Assembly (NCBI RefSeq): GCF_000372745.1
Contig: NZ_KB889563.1
Location: forward strand, 17,184 to 81,183
Direction of reading: 5' to 3'
DNA: 64,000 nt
Source: Embleya scabrispora DSM 41855
GTDB taxonomy: Bacteria > Actinomycetota > Actinomycetes > Streptomycetales > Streptomycetaceae
Part shown: positions 1 through 8,730 of the stretch, one piece after another
How positions within the stretch are numbered: position 1 is the stretch's first letter
Layout of the letters: every line of letters begins with the position of its first letter
The notes under the pieces: model-generated
Told to the model about the DNA's origin: nothing
Seen by the model: the letters and a program-made list of their open reading frames with translations, nothing else
The model's database searches: none
Made by a program: the position numbers and the translations under genes

Positions 1-48
1 CGTCCCGCGCCGCGGCGCCGGCCGAGTGTCCCGACCGGTCGGGCGTTG

Positions 49-600
49 CTAGCCCTGCTTGATCGCGGAGATGTCGAACTCCAGGACGACCTTGTCGCCG
101 ACCAGCACGCCGCCGCCTTCCAGGGCCGCGTTCCACGTCACGCCGAATTGCTTGCGGGAGATGGTCACGGATCCCTCCAGGCCGACGCGGAGGTTGCCGT
201 GCGGGTCGACGGCGTTGCCCGTGTACTCGAAGTCGATGGTCACGGGGCGGGTGGTGTCCTTGACGGTGAGATCACCGGTGACGCGGTACTCGGTGTCGGA
301 TTGCCGCTCGACCAACGTGGTGCGGAAGGTGATGTCGGGGAAGTTGGGGACGTCGAGGAAGTCGTTGGTACGCAGGTGCTGGTCGCGCTGTTCGACGCCG
401 GTGTGGATGCTCTCGGTCTTGATCACCACCTGCGCGGTGGATTTGGCCGGGTCGGCGCCGTCCAGGTGGGCGGTGCCCTCGAACGTGCCGAACGAGCCGT
501 GGACTTTGGTCACCATGGCGTGGCGGGCGACGAAGCCGATCCGGGTGTGGGCGGGGTCGAGGACGTAGTTGCCGGTGAGTTCGGGAAGGGTGGCGGTCAT
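49..600 (-). CDS. YceI family protein
   Basis: 183-residue protein of the YceI family, a small lipocalin-like beta-barrel that in characterised members binds polyisoprenoids or similar amphiphiles. The family pattern is visible: an N-terminal YVLDPAHTRIGFVARHAMVTKV segment in short form, a central stretch of beta strands, and a C-terminal NAALEGGGVLVGDKVVLEFDIS strand region. There is no signal peptide, so it is probably cytoplasmic, unlike the periplasmic E. coli protein. The start has a purine-rich stretch (GGAGATCC) just upstream. It is transcribed alone. Family assignment is firm; the ligand is unknown. Confidence 0.9.
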   Translation of the reverse strand: MTATLPELTGNYVLDPAHTRIGFVARHAMVTKVHGSFGTFEGTAHLDGADPAKSTAQVVIKTESIHTGVEQRDQHLRTNDFLDVPNFPDITFRTTLVERQSDTEYRVTGDLTVKDTTRPVTIDFEYTGNAVDPHGNLRVGLEGSVTISRKQFGVTWNAALEGGGVLVGDKVVLEFDISAIKQG

Positions 601-1231
601 GGTGAACGGATCTCCGTGGGGTCGGTATCCCGGCGGCGGTTCGCCGGGATTGTCTCCGAACCCACGCTAGGCGTGACCGGTGCCCGGCCCGCCCGGACGC
701 GCGGGGAGTGCACCCCGATTGATGCCCCCGGGCCCCCACCACCGCTGCCGGTGGTCGGCATCGATGCGAACAACCCCGAGGCGTGGTTCTGTCCGGACCA
801 CCGAGCATGACGAACAGCCTGGGTTCGATGTCATGGGACAACCCGGGTGTCCCTTCTCATCCATTCGAGTCGTTTACTCAGCGAAGGCAGTCGTTCCGTC
901 GCTTGTCTCGGTGAGCCTGGTCGTGCGAGTGCTCGCGCTGGGGGTGTCGAGTGGCGGTACGGGCTGGGGTGGTTGTCGAGGGGCCCTGTCCGCGGCGGCC
1001 CTGGTCGCCGCCGGCGTGCACGAACCTTGCCCGTGCACGCCGTTGCGGGGGGCGACGCCGACCGCGGGGGGTGTGGACTACTTCGACGGCGACGGCGACG
1101 GGGCCCGAGTCGCCTGGAGGTCGCGGCGGATGGTCATGTCTTCGACGGCCGCGTTGCGGCGGTCCTGGTACCCCGGCTGTGGGCTTCGTTCCGGGTCCGG
1201 TCGCCCTGTTCGCCGTGCGAGTGGCCCGGCG
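601..1231. other. gene-poor interval, nothing assignable
   Basis: About 630 bases between the YceI gene start and the DUF1989 gene stop. Open frames exist on both strands only because of high GC; none has a convincing start site or recognisable domain. It probably holds the promoter of the YceI gene next to base 600 and degraded sequence elsewhere. Confidence 0.5.
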
Positions 1232-1861
1232 TCAAGGGGCCACGAGGATCTCGAAGTCCTGCGGCGAGCCGTCTCCGCCGTTGGTCGGGTAGTGGTCGTC
1301 AGGGCAGGAAGACACGACGAGCGTCAGATCCATCTCCGCGCGCAGCTCGACGTACATCGCCGGAAGGAACGGGGGCCGCTTGTAGACGATTTCACCTCCC
1401 GGCCCCACTTCGGCCGTCATGAACAGGTTCCAGGGTTGCGGCGGGTCGGCGGCCGGCCACCGCGGCAACGCCTGCGCATGGTTGGCGGTGCAGCTCCGAT
1501 GGGTCACCGGGAGGCCGACGTTCAGGTACGTCTCGGCCCGACAGGGCGCGATCAGGGTGTCGTGGTCGATTCCGGAGGTGTCGTCGAGCACGGTGAGACA
1601 GGCCCGGTAGCGATTGGTCGACAAGACGTCCCCCTTGCGGAAATGGATCCGCTGCAGCACCTCCCTGCACTGCGAGAGGCCCAAGTACTCACGCGGGTCG
1701 TCTCGCGCGTGTGCCCAGAGATCCACCACCTGCGTGCCGGAGGTGTTCACGACACGAATCGTCTGTCCGCACCGGATTTCGACCGCTGCGCCCCGGCCGG
1801 CCGGCACGACCACGCGTCGGGCCGGGCCGGTCTCGTTCTCGGGTGCGTCGTCGGCGCGCAT
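1232..1861 (-). CDS. DUF1989 (urea carboxylase-associated family) protein
   Basis: 209 residues. The sequence matches the urea carboxylase-associated (DUF1989) family: an N-terminal VVVPAGRGAAVEIRCGQTIRV strand, the NTSGTQVVDLWAHARDD motif, and a central TCTANHAQALPRWPA-like region (RSCTANHAQ) with conserved Cys and His that may bind metal. Family members occur next to urea/guanidine carboxylases and amino-acid permeases; some have been linked to carboxyguanidine chemistry. The ATG start at 1861 lies 4 bases downstream of the stop of the APC permease on the same strand, so the two are co-transcribed. The longer open frame upstream is a shadow of the permease. Substrate unknown. Confidence 0.85.
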   Translation of the reverse strand: MRADDAPENETGPARRVVVPAGRGAAVEIRCGQTIRVVNTSGTQVVDLWAHARDDPREYLGLSQCREVLQRIHFRKGDVLSTNRYRACLTVLDDTSGIDHDTLIAPCRAETYLNVGLPVTHRSCTANHAQALPRWPAADPPQPWNLFMTAEVGPGGEIVYKRPPFLPAMYVELRAEMDLTLVVSSCPDDHYPTNGGDGSPQDFEILVAP

Positions 1862-1865
1862 GTCC

Positions 1866-3353
1866 TCACGCCCCTTCGATTCGGCTCGGACCCTGCACGA
1901 GCCCGGCGTCGCTCGACGGGGCCGGCCGCAGGTCGTCGGGAACCCGCCTCGCGCGCCGAGTCGCCACGGCGCCGACGGCGAAGGCCACCGGTACGACGAG
2001 GAGCAGGGCCGTGTTGGTGGCCGCCGCGGCTCCGGTGAGGACGGAGAAGTTCTCGACGATGAGGTAGAGCGCCGCGGTGAGCGCGAGCGCGGCCGCGGTG
2101 AGCGCGAGCGCGGCCGCGGTGGGCGCGACGAGCCGTCGCACGATTCCCACGCCGTGGGAGTCGCGTGCGAAGAACACGACGATCGCGACGGAGCACAGGA
2201 CCTGGAGTCCGATGATCCCGGCGATGCCGATGCCGTTGAGCCACAGGAACGTCTGGAGGTACGGGTCGGCGCCGAACAGTTGGAAGCCGCCGACGCCCAG
2301 GACGGTGAGGGCCGTGACGACCAGGCTCGCGTTGGCGGGCGAGTGCGTCTTCGGATCGGTTCCGGCGAGGACGCGGGGCAGCACACCGTCGCGCGCGAGA
2401 GCGTGCAGGTATCTAGCCGAGGCGTTGTGCACCGCGAGCACGGAAGCCAGGGCACTGGTCACCAGGAGCAGGTGCATCGCGTCGCTGACGGGTTTGCCCA
2501 CCCATTGGGTCATCGCGACGAAGAACATCTCGGCCGGATCGGAGCCGGCGGCCTCGACGGCCTGGGATTCGCCGAACGACATGATCACGGCCCAGACGAC
2601 GAGGGAGTAGAACACCGCCAGGAAGCCGACCGCGATGTACGTCGCCCTGGGCACCGCCTTTTCGCCGTTTCGGGTCTCGCCGCGGTAGATGGCCGTCGAC
2701 TCGAATCCCAGGAAGGCTCCGAAGGAGAGAACGAACAGGCCGCCCACGCCCGGCGCGAAGATGTTGCCGGGGCTGAACCCGTCGAGGCTGAGCCCGTCCG
2801 CGCCGCCTTGAACGACGACCGGCACGGTGAAGACCAGCAGGATCAGCACCTCGAGGATGAGGATCGTTCCCAGGACTTTGGCGCTCAGGGTCACGTTGAG
2901 GTAGCCCAGGACCGCGACGATCACGCCGCCGATCGTCGCCCACACGCCCCAGGGCACGTGGAGTCCGAAGACCGATTCGGCGCTCTGCTGGGCGAACACG
3001 CCGATGGCGGGGACGAAGCCGACGGCGATGGGGATGTAGGAGGCGAGCGCCACGAAGGCGGCGCCGCCGCCGATGGTGCGGCCGAGTCCCTCCGAGATGT
3101 AGGCGTAGAAGGCACCGGGGTTGGGGACGTATCGGGTCATCGCGGTGTAGCCGATCGCGAACACGAACATCGCGATTCCGCCGAGCAGGTAGCCGCCCGG
3201 TGCCCCGATGCCCCCGAACTGGATCGCGAGTGGTGCCACGCCCGACATGACCGCCAGCGGTGCGGCGGCCGCGACGACGAAGAACACCAGGTCCCACATG
3301 CCGAGCGCATTGCGCTGTAGATCTCTCGAGGGTTCCGGCACGGAGTCGTTCAC
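1866..3353 (-). CDS. APC superfamily amino acid/amine permease
   Basis: 495 residues, about 12-13 hydrophobic segments, of the APC (amino acid-polyamine-organocation) family. Typical elements are the early unwound-helix region (FFVVAAAAPLAVMSGVAPL) and the helix-3 YISEGLGRTIGGGAAF region. I chose the GTG start at 3353: it overlaps the stop of the upstream amidohydrolase remnant as GTGA and has a good Shine-Dalgarno (GAGAGGA). An in-frame ATG at 3377 is possible. It lies upstream of the DUF1989 gene in one operon, suggesting uptake of an amino acid, amine or guanidine-type substrate that the DUF1989 protein helps process. Helix 11-12 contains an in-frame 21-base tandem repeat. Confidence 0.9.
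   Translation of the reverse strand: MNDSVPEPSRDLQRNALGMWDLVFFVVAAAAPLAVMSGVAPLAIQFGGIGAPGGYLLGGIAMFVFAIGYTAMTRYVPNPGAFYAYISEGLGRTIGGGAAFVALASYIPIAVGFVPAIGVFAQQSAESVFGLHVPWGVWATIGGVIVAVLGYLNVTLSAKVLGTILILEVLILLVFTVPVVVQGGADGLSLDGFSPGNIFAPGVGGLFVLSFGAFLGFESTAIYRGETRNGEKAVPRATYIAVGFLAVFYSLVVWAVIMSFGESQAVEAAGSDPAEMFFVAMTQWVGKPVSDAMHLLLVTSALASVLAVHNASARYLHALARDGVLPRVLAGTDPKTHSPANASLVVTALTVLGVGGFQLFGADPYLQTFLWLNGIGIAGIIGLQVLCSVAIVVFFARDSHGVGIVRRLVAPTAAALALTAAALALTAALYLIVENFSVLTGAAAATNTALLLVVPVAFAVGAVATRRARRVPDDLRPAPSSDAGLVQGPSRIEGA
2071..2133. repeat. 21-base in-frame tandem repeat within the permease gene
   Basis: Two exact copies of a 21-base unit (2071-2091 and 2092-2112, starting GCCGCGGTGAGCGCG) followed by a diverged third. 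On the coding strand this makes two copies of the heptapeptide AAALALT in a transmembrane segment. The repeat keeps the frame and adds about two helix turns per unit. Probably a slippage product. Confidence 0.8.
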
Positions 3354-3670
3354 GGTCTTTCCTCTCTGAACGAGCATGCACCGTCGACGATGGTCGCGAG
3401 GACGGGCAGTTCCGGCAGTTCGTCGGCCGGGACCCGGAGGGGGTCGCCGCCGAAGCAGGTGAGGTCGGCGGCCATGCCTTGGGCGACGCGGCCCCGTGAG
3501 GTGTCGCCGAGTGCCTTCGCAGCCGCGGTCGTGTACGCGTGCAGTGCCTCGGCGGGCCGCAGGATCTGATCCGGTTCGAAGGCACTCGCGTCACTGCGGC
3601 CCGGGGGGCGCCTCAGCTGGGCCCAGGCCATCCCCACGCGTGCGTCGAACGGCACCACCGGACGGGGCGA
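3350..3670 (-). pseudogene. amidohydrolase, C-terminal remnant
   Basis: Only the last ~100 residues of an amidohydrolase-3 (YtcJ-like) enzyme are recognisable: a VVPFDARVGMAWAQLRR segment, then ALHAYTTAAAKALGD, RGRVAQGMAADLTCFGGDPL and a final beta strand VLATIVDGACSF, the standard end of the composite beta-sandwich. The metal-binding HxH and catalytic Asp regions are absent, because the frame degenerates upstream of about 3670. The stop overlaps the GTG start of the permease (GTGA), so this was the first gene of an amidohydrolase-permease-DUF1989 operon. The fragment cannot be an active enzyme. Confidence 0.75.
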
Positions 3671-3694
3671 GGACGCGCTGCGCCGCGCGGCGAC

Positions 3695-3943
3695 ATGGGC
3701 TACGACGTCCCGCACGAGGACGGCGGCCTGCTGCTGACCGCGACACCGCAGGCGGGCGCGGAAGAGCCGGACGACGTTGGGGAGTCGGTCACGAGCCGGC
3801 TCGTGCCGCTGGGCGCCCACCGCTTCCGGCCCGAGGATCCGCGGATCGCCTCGCACCACCAATGGGGCGTGGTCTTCGTTCCGGGACCGGACGACACCAT
3901 CGTGCGCATGCTCAACGGCGCCTTCCCCGCCGGCCGGGTCTGA
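3695..3943 (+). pseudogene. C-terminal fragment of an unidentified protein
   Basis: An 82-codon stretch ending in TGA looks coding: a MGYDVPHEDGGLLLTATPQ start, then LVPLGAHRFRPEDPRI and WGVVFVPGPDDTIVRMLNG. The alternating strand pattern resembles the C-terminal lipocalin-like domain that follows some serine hydrolase (class C beta-lactamase-like) domains, but this is a weak resemblance. No start-site signal or N-terminal domain is present. It runs head-to-head with the amidohydrolase remnant, consistent with a deletion junction near 3670-3695. Confidence 0.35.
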
Positions 3944-4060
3944 CCGCTCTCGTCACACCTCACGAAGGCGCGGTGGGATCGGCCGGGCACTCGCCGCCGG
4001 TCCGAGGCAGGTGCTGCGATCGCCGGGGCCGGCGCGTGCGCCTTTCCCCGGGCATGCCTT

Positions 4061-4094
4061 CGGGGCCGGGGCGGAACGACACCGCCCGGCCCCG
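4061..4094. terminator. GC-rich hairpin, putative terminator
   Basis: Inverted repeat CGGGGCCGGGGCGG / CCGCCCGGCCCCG with a short loop and one bulge. It lies ~120 bases beyond the stop of the LysR gene (minus strand) and beyond the fragment ending at 3943 (plus strand). No U-tract is seen, as is usual for actinomycete terminators. Confidence 0.5.
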
Positions 4095-4212
4095 AACGGG
4101 CCCGGGACTCCGGCGTAGCGCCGGCCGTGGGCACCGCGCATCGGGACTCTCCCGTGGATCTCGGCGTGCGCGCGAGCGAGCCGCGTGACCCGGCTCGTCG
4201 GCGCCCGCCCCC

Positions 4213-5115
4213 TCATTCATGCGAGTGCCGTGGCTTGCCGGTCTCGCGGTAGAGGTCGATGGCGAGGGCAACGGCGGCGTGGGTGGCGGGGTGGGGGTCC
4301 TGGCGGCGCCAGATGAGGTGGATGGGGACGGGTTCGGCGTCGCGCAGGGGGCGGTAGGTGATGCCGTCACGCCGGTACTGCGCGGCGGTACCCCGGGGGG
4401 TGACGCCGACGCAGCGGCCGGAGGCGATGGCGGCCAGCCAGTCGTCGATGTCATGGATGTACTCGACGGCGGGTCGTTCGCCCTCGGGCCACAGGTTCAG
4501 CGTGGTGGTACCGGTGCGGCGGTCGAGGGCGAGCGTGCGGGTGGAGACTTCGCCCAGACGGATGCTGCGTCGGCGGGCCCACGGGTCGTCGGAGGCGAGG
4601 GCCACGTAGCGGTGCTCGTGGCCGACGAGGGCGTGCGACCAGGCCTTGAGATCGAGTGGGGCGCGGATGACCGCGAGGTCGCACAACCCTTCGGCGAGCC
4701 CGCCGGTGGAGGAGTTGTGGCGGATGAGCCGGAGTTCGATCTCGGGGTGGTCTTCGTGCCAGCGACGCTGGAACTCGTTGGTGTGGCGGCCGAAGGCGGA
4801 CCAGGCGTGGCCGATGTGCAGGCGGCTGTGACCGGTGGTGGCTTCCGTGACGAGGTCGTCGGCACCGGCCAGTAGCGGGCGGGCGCGGGCGAGGACCTGC
4901 ACGCCCGCCGTGGTGGGGGCGACCGTGCGGCTGGTGCGGTGCAGGAGCCGCACTCCGAGGATCTTCTCCAGGGCAAGGAGGTTGCGGGAGACGGCGGCCT
5001 GGGAGATGCCCAATTCGAGGGCCGCGTCCGTGAAGCTGCCGGTGTCGACGATGGCGACCAGGCAACGCAGGTGCTTCAGCTCCAGCCCGGTGGAGTTGCC
5101 TCGATGCTCATCCAT
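4213..5115 (-). CDS. LysR-type transcriptional regulator
   Basis: 300 residues. The N-terminal winged helix-turn-helix is clear (LKHLRCLVAIVDTGSFTDAALELGISQAAVSRNLLALEKILGVRLLHRTSR), followed by a substrate-binding LysR domain. I chose the ATG at 5115 rather than the longer frame because the HTH then begins at residue ~12, as usual for the family. It is divergent from the EamA exporter gene (starts 69 bases apart), and a perfect 15-base inverted repeat sits over its own start. Most likely it autoregulates and controls the exporter in response to a small effector, probably an amino acid or metabolite. Confidence 0.93.
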   Translation of the reverse strand: MDEHRGNSTGLELKHLRCLVAIVDTGSFTDAALELGISQAAVSRNLLALEKILGVRLLHRTSRTVAPTTAGVQVLARARPLLAGADDLVTEATTGHSRLHIGHAWSAFGRHTNEFQRRWHEDHPEIELRLIRHNSSTGGLAEGLCDLAVIRAPLDLKAWSHALVGHEHRYVALASDDPWARRRSIRLGEVSTRTLALDRRTGTTTLNLWPEGERPAVEYIHDIDDWLAAIASGRCVGVTPRGTAAQYRRDGITYRPLRDAEPVPIHLIWRRQDPHPATHAAVALAIDLYRETGKPRHSHE

Positions 5116-5128
5116 ACGCTCAGCGTAT
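5114..5128. promoter_or_regulatory. LysR-type operator candidate
   Basis: Perfect palindrome ATACGCT-C-AGCGTAT in the LysR/EamA divergent region. It fits the ATA-N-TAT / T-N11-A layout of LysR recognition sites and overlaps the LysR start codon, which suits autorepression. Adjacent TATCGATA (5126-5133) may be part of the extended activation site. Confidence 0.65.
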
Positions 5129-5183
5129 CGATAGCGCTGTGGATGCATTTTGCGTATCCCCACGGGGAGCGCACGGTGAGGGC

Positions 5184-6125
5184 ATGAAGACCTCACAGGA
5201 CGCCGGGCCGGCCCTCGACGCCGCCTGCGGTACACCGGGCCCGGGCGGGAGCCGCCGGACCGGGGTGGCGTTGATGCTGGGCAGCGGATTGTCCAACCAG
5301 GCCGGGGCATCCGTGGCGGCGCTCGCGTTCCCCGTGATCGGCCCGGCGGGAGTGGTCGCGATCCGCCAGTGGGTGGCCGCCGGGGTGCTGTGGGCGGCAG
5401 GAAGGCCGCGCCTGCGCTCGTTCACCGCGGCGCAATGGCGGCCGGTGCTGGGGCTGGCACTGGTGTTCGCCGTGATGAACCTGTCCCTGTACGCGGCCAT
5501 CGACCGCATCGGGCTCGGGCTGGCCGTCACGTTGGAGTTCCTCGGTCCGCTGACGGTCGCGCTGGCCGGTTCTCGACGCCGCATCGATGCCCTGTGCGCG
5601 CCGGCCGCCGCCGCAGCGGTGGTCGTGCTCGCCCGCCCTTCTCCGTCCACCGACTACCCGGGCGTCGGCCTGGCGCTGCTGGCCGCGGCGTGCTGGGGCT
5701 GCTACATCATGCTCAACCGCGCCGTCGGCCGAAACCTGCCCGGCCTGGAGGGCCCGGCCGCCGCAGCGGCCGTCTCCGGCGCGCTCTACGTTCCGGTCGG
5801 AGCTCTGGTGCTCTGGCAGCATCCCCCCACCCCGGCCGCCCTCGCCGGCGCGCTGGCCGCCGGAGTGCTGTCCTCGGCGGTGCCGTTCCTCGCCGACCTG
5901 CTCGCGCTCCGACGTGTCCCGGCGCACTTCTTCGGCGTGTTCATGAGCGTCAACCCGGTCTTCGCCGCCCTGGTGGGTCTCGTCGTGCTCCACCAGCACC
6001 TCGATGCGATCGCGTGGGCGGCCATCTGGGTGATCGTCGGCGCCAACGCCGTAGCCGTTGCAACAGCCTCTTCTGCCCCCACCAGGGGCATGGTTCGGAT
6101 ACGCCGGAACCGCACCGCGGGCTGA
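5184..6125 (+). CDS. EamA/DMT family exporter (RhtA-like)
   Basis: 313 residues with ten hydrophobic segments arranged as two five-helix EamA repeats, like the threonine/homoserine exporter RhtA and other DMT carriers. Characteristic sequences include LGSGLSNQAGASVAALAFP, the first-repeat end ALTVALAGSRR-type segment, and the second-repeat NPVFAALVGLVVLHQ motif. The ATG at 5184 is preceded by GTGAGGG; the upstream in-frame ATG at 5139 would place coding sequence over the promoter and is less likely. Divergent LysR regulation suggests inducible export of an amino acid or drug-like metabolite. Confidence 0.88.
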   Translation: MKTSQDAGPALDAACGTPGPGGSRRTGVALMLGSGLSNQAGASVAALAFPVIGPAGVVAIRQWVAAGVLWAAGRPRLRSFTAAQWRPVLGLALVFAVMNLSLYAAIDRIGLGLAVTLEFLGPLTVALAGSRRRIDALCAPAAAAAVVVLARPSPSTDYPGVGLALLAAACWGCYIMLNRAVGRNLPGLEGPAAAAAVSGALYVPVGALVLWQHPPTPAALAGALAAGVLSSAVPFLADLLALRRVPAHFFGVFMSVNPVFAALVGLVVLHQHLDAIAWAAIWVIVGANAVAVATASSAPTRGMVRIRRNRTAG

Positions 6126-6311
6126 CCTCCCGACCCGAGCATGCGCCCGGGCACCAACGGCCGCCGGCGTCTGGCGGTCGAGCAGGCCCGCCTGGGCGTA
6201 CACCGTCGGCGGACGAGGTGGCGGCGCACGGGCCGTAGCCGTGCCGGACGACGGTCGGGAGGCACACCGTGCGTGCTCGGCCCGTCCGTCGTCCGGCGGC
6301 GGCGTGAGGTG

Positions 6312-6860
6312 CTACTTGCCGCAGAAGACCTTTTCGATCAGTGCGCTGTCGGCTGCCGCCTGGGCGTCCTGATCCCGGTCGGTGCCGAAGGGCGTGTAGG
6401 ACAGGGCCAGTTGGCGGTCGGAGTTGCCTCAGAGCTGGGTGGAGTGGCCGAAGATGCCGCCGCTGTGTCCCCAGACCGTCGTGCAGGACAACTGCAACCG
6501 GGCCAGGCCCACGCCGTAGCGGGGTGCGTCCGGCGTCGTGCTCGTCGGGACCGCGTCCTGCATCTCACGCATCTGCTCCGGCCGTAGCAGCCGGCCGGCC
6601 GAGAGGGCGCGGTGGAAGCGGAGCAGGTCGTCCGTGGTGGAGATCATCTCCCCGGCGGCGATGGCCGAGACCGCCTTGGCCTCGGTCAACGCGCCGAGGG
6701 CCTGCGTTCAGGCAACCGCCTCCGGCCGGGTTGGGGCCGAGGCCGACCGGCCGCTCGCGACGCCGACCTCATCGGCGGCGGCCACCGGCACCGCGACGGC
6801 CAGGCACAACGTGGCTGCCACGGCACAGGTCAGATTCCGAAACACGGTGCCCGTACTCAC
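6312..6860 (-). pseudogene. serine-type D-Ala-D-Ala carboxypeptidase/beta-lactamase-like, decayed
   Basis: A GTG start at 6860 with a strong Shine-Dalgarno (AAAGGAG) opens a signal peptide (VSTGTVFRNLTCAVAATLCL, then alanine-rich). The frame then meets a TGA near 6706. The following sequence is the C-terminal half of a penicillin-binding-type hydrolase: AAGEMISTTDDLLRFHRALSAGRLL, YGVGL, VWGHSGGIFG (the HSGG triad region). A second in-frame TGA at 6429 falls where the family usually has Trp, and the tail RQLALSYTPFG to VFCGK-stop continues in the same frame. The SxxK and YxN regions are missing, so ~200 residues were deleted. Non-functional. Confidence 0.85.
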
Positions 6861-7527
6861 ACGTGTCTCCTTTCAGAGGCACTCACGGGGGGTTGTCGAT
6901 CGGGATATCGACGCCCCCCATCGTGGCCGCCGCAGCAGGACCCCACATCCTTCGACACCCGTACAAACAACTGGTCCGCTGGACCCACCCACTCGGCCCT
7001 GAGGCGCGAACTCGCCTCGTCACAAAGAAACTTCCGATGAATTGCGCCCGCCACGCTTCTCTGGACCCACCGCCCGCCCAGCACGCCGGTCGGCGGCGCA
7101 CCGCCGTCGGGATGGTCGGGTTCGCAAATCCGCGCGGCCCGCAAGCGCTCGTCTCGAGGTCGGCCGACCCCTCACCACACCGGCACCGGCACCATGGCCC
7201 CCGGCGCAACCCTGGCCACACGGCGACACGTCCAAAGGATGGGCGTCCCGGCAACCCCGGCGGGTGCCAAGAGACCAGGCAGCTCATCTGCCACGATGAG
7301 CCGAGGAGTTCCGCGGCCGGTAGCGCGGCCTCGAGGTCCGGCTGCCGGCGGCGCAGCGCGGCGCGGGGGTGCGGCGCGCTGCCTGCGTCCAGATTTCCTC
7401 GCTGCGGATGCGTCCCCACTCGGGTCCACGCGCCGGAGTCCCCTGTAGCGTTCGGCGCGTTCCCGAGGCACCGTCGAGTCGGGTGCCGTCGAGTCGGACA
7501 CCGTCGAGGGCACGGCCCGCCCGGCGG
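6861..7527. other. gene-poor interval
   Basis: About 670 bases between the carboxypeptidase pseudogene and the DUF574 gene. The first ~40 bases hold the promoter side of the pseudogene. A short minus-strand stretch near 7172-7330 (LIVADELPGLLAPAGVAGTP) looks faintly coding but has no start, context or recognisable family. I see no intact gene. Confidence 0.4.
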
Positions 7528-8340
7528 TCAGCCCTTGAACGCGAGCCCGCCGCCGGCGACCTTCTGAGCAATCGTCAGGTCACCGGAAAGCGGCGTCTCC
7601 GGGCGCCACTTCGCCATGTAGTCGACGCCCGGCTCGGCGATCTCCCACCCGTCGAAGAACGCCTCGATCTCGGCCATCGTGCGGAACTTTCCGCTGCCGA
7701 GCGCCTTGAGGGCGACCTCTTCGAGCGCGGCCAACTCCGGCTCGACCGACTTGCAGAACTGGGCCAGCAGCAACCCCGAACCCGGGGCGACGGCACCCTT
7801 GTACCCGTCCACGACCTTGGCGACCGCCGCGTCGTCGACGATGTGGTGCGTCACGTTGAGCAGGATCAGGCCGACCGGCTGCGACAGGTCGATCCGGTCG
7901 CGTACCTCGGGCAGCGCGAGCAGTTCGGCCGGGTCGCCGAGGTCGGCGGTGAGCACCGACGTGTACTCGTCGCCGGCCAGAAGCGCCCGGCCGTGGGCCA
8001 GCACGATCGGGTCGATGTCGATGTACACCGTGCGCGCGCCCGGCGCCGCGGCCTGGGCAACCTCGTGCGTGTTCTGTACGGTCGGCAGACCCGACCCCAG
8101 GTCGAGGAACTGCCGAATGCCCCGCTCCGCCATCGCCCGGACGCCTCGGGCCAGGAACTTGCGTCCCTCCCACGCGCCGTCCCGACCGCCCGGCATGACC
8201 TGGAGCATCTGCTCGGCCACCGCGCGGTCGACGGCGTAGTTGTCCTTGCCGCCCAGCACCGCGTCGTACACCCGCGCGATGCTCGGCACGCTCACGTCGA
8301 TGCCCTTGGGAGCCCAGTCTTCGAGTTGCGCGTCGGTCAT
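7528..8340 (-). CDS. SAM-dependent methyltransferase, DUF574/Methyltransf_19 family
   Basis: 270 residues of the actinomycete-specific Methyltransf_19 (DUF574) family, which carries a class I methyltransferase fold. Visible elements: N-terminal PSIARVYDAVLGGKDNYAVDR (family signature), the SAM-binding loop QFLDLGSGLPT, the acidic end of strand 2 (VYIDIDPIVLAHGRAL), and GLILLNVTHHIVDD. These proteins are numerous in Streptomyces, often near regulatory gene sets, and their targets are largely unknown. A paralog lies at 9458-10321 on the opposite strand. ATG start at 8340 preceded by GGGGGA. Confidence 0.9.
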   Translation of the reverse strand: MTDAQLEDWAPKGIDVSVPSIARVYDAVLGGKDNYAVDRAVAEQMLQVMPGGRDGAWEGRKFLARGVRAMAERGIRQFLDLGSGLPTVQNTHEVAQAAAPGARTVYIDIDPIVLAHGRALLAGDEYTSVLTADLGDPAELLALPEVRDRIDLSQPVGLILLNVTHHIVDDAAVAKVVDGYKGAVAPGSGLLLAQFCKSVEPELAALEEVALKALGSGKFRTMAEIEAFFDGWEIAEPGVDYMAKWRPETPLSGDLTIAQKVAGGGLAFKG

Positions 8341-8520
8341 GGAGTCCCCCTGGAGATCGTCGGTCGGGTCGGGCCGATGCTAGTGCTCCCCGGCTGCGGA
8401 AAGAGGCAACTCTCCTGACCGGTTTGTTGGTTCGAGTCAAAAAGGAGGGATGTCCCGATCCCGATCCGTGGCCCCTTTGCCAACCGACCGCCCGGGGCTT
8501 GTAAATCACGATGTTCCGAC

Positions 8521-8730
8521 GAAACGGCGCCGGGAGGCCGACCTCATCGGCGCCGGCGACGAACTCCCGTCACCGGGGCTGGACTCGCTGATGGGACTCG
8601 AGGTGCGCAACCGCCTCGAAGGCGACCGCGGTGCCCCGTCCCGCGGATCGTCGTGTGGACCTCCCCGACCGTCACGGCCTGGTCGACGCGATCCTCGCCC
8701 ACCTCGACGAACACCTCACGAATGATCCGT
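8521..8730 (+). pseudogene. polyketide synthase acyl-carrier-protein remnant
   Basis: The frame around 8575-8625 reads GLDSLMGLEVRNRLEG, the phosphopantetheine attachment motif of type I PKS carrier proteins; the serine codon is at 8585-8587. Downstream, a second frame reads IVVWTSPTVTA and a third reads LVDAILAHLDEHL. Together these make the normal C-terminal helix region of an ACP, broken by two frameshifts. Nothing recognisable as a ketosynthase, acyltransferase or thioesterase flanks it, so this is an isolated fossil of a PKS module. Confidence 0.7.

Noticed and set aside
680..2038. Long plus-strand open frame over the DUF1989 gene
   Set aside because: Antisense to a clear gene; Arg/Pro/Gly-rich composition typical of shadow frames in high-GC DNA.
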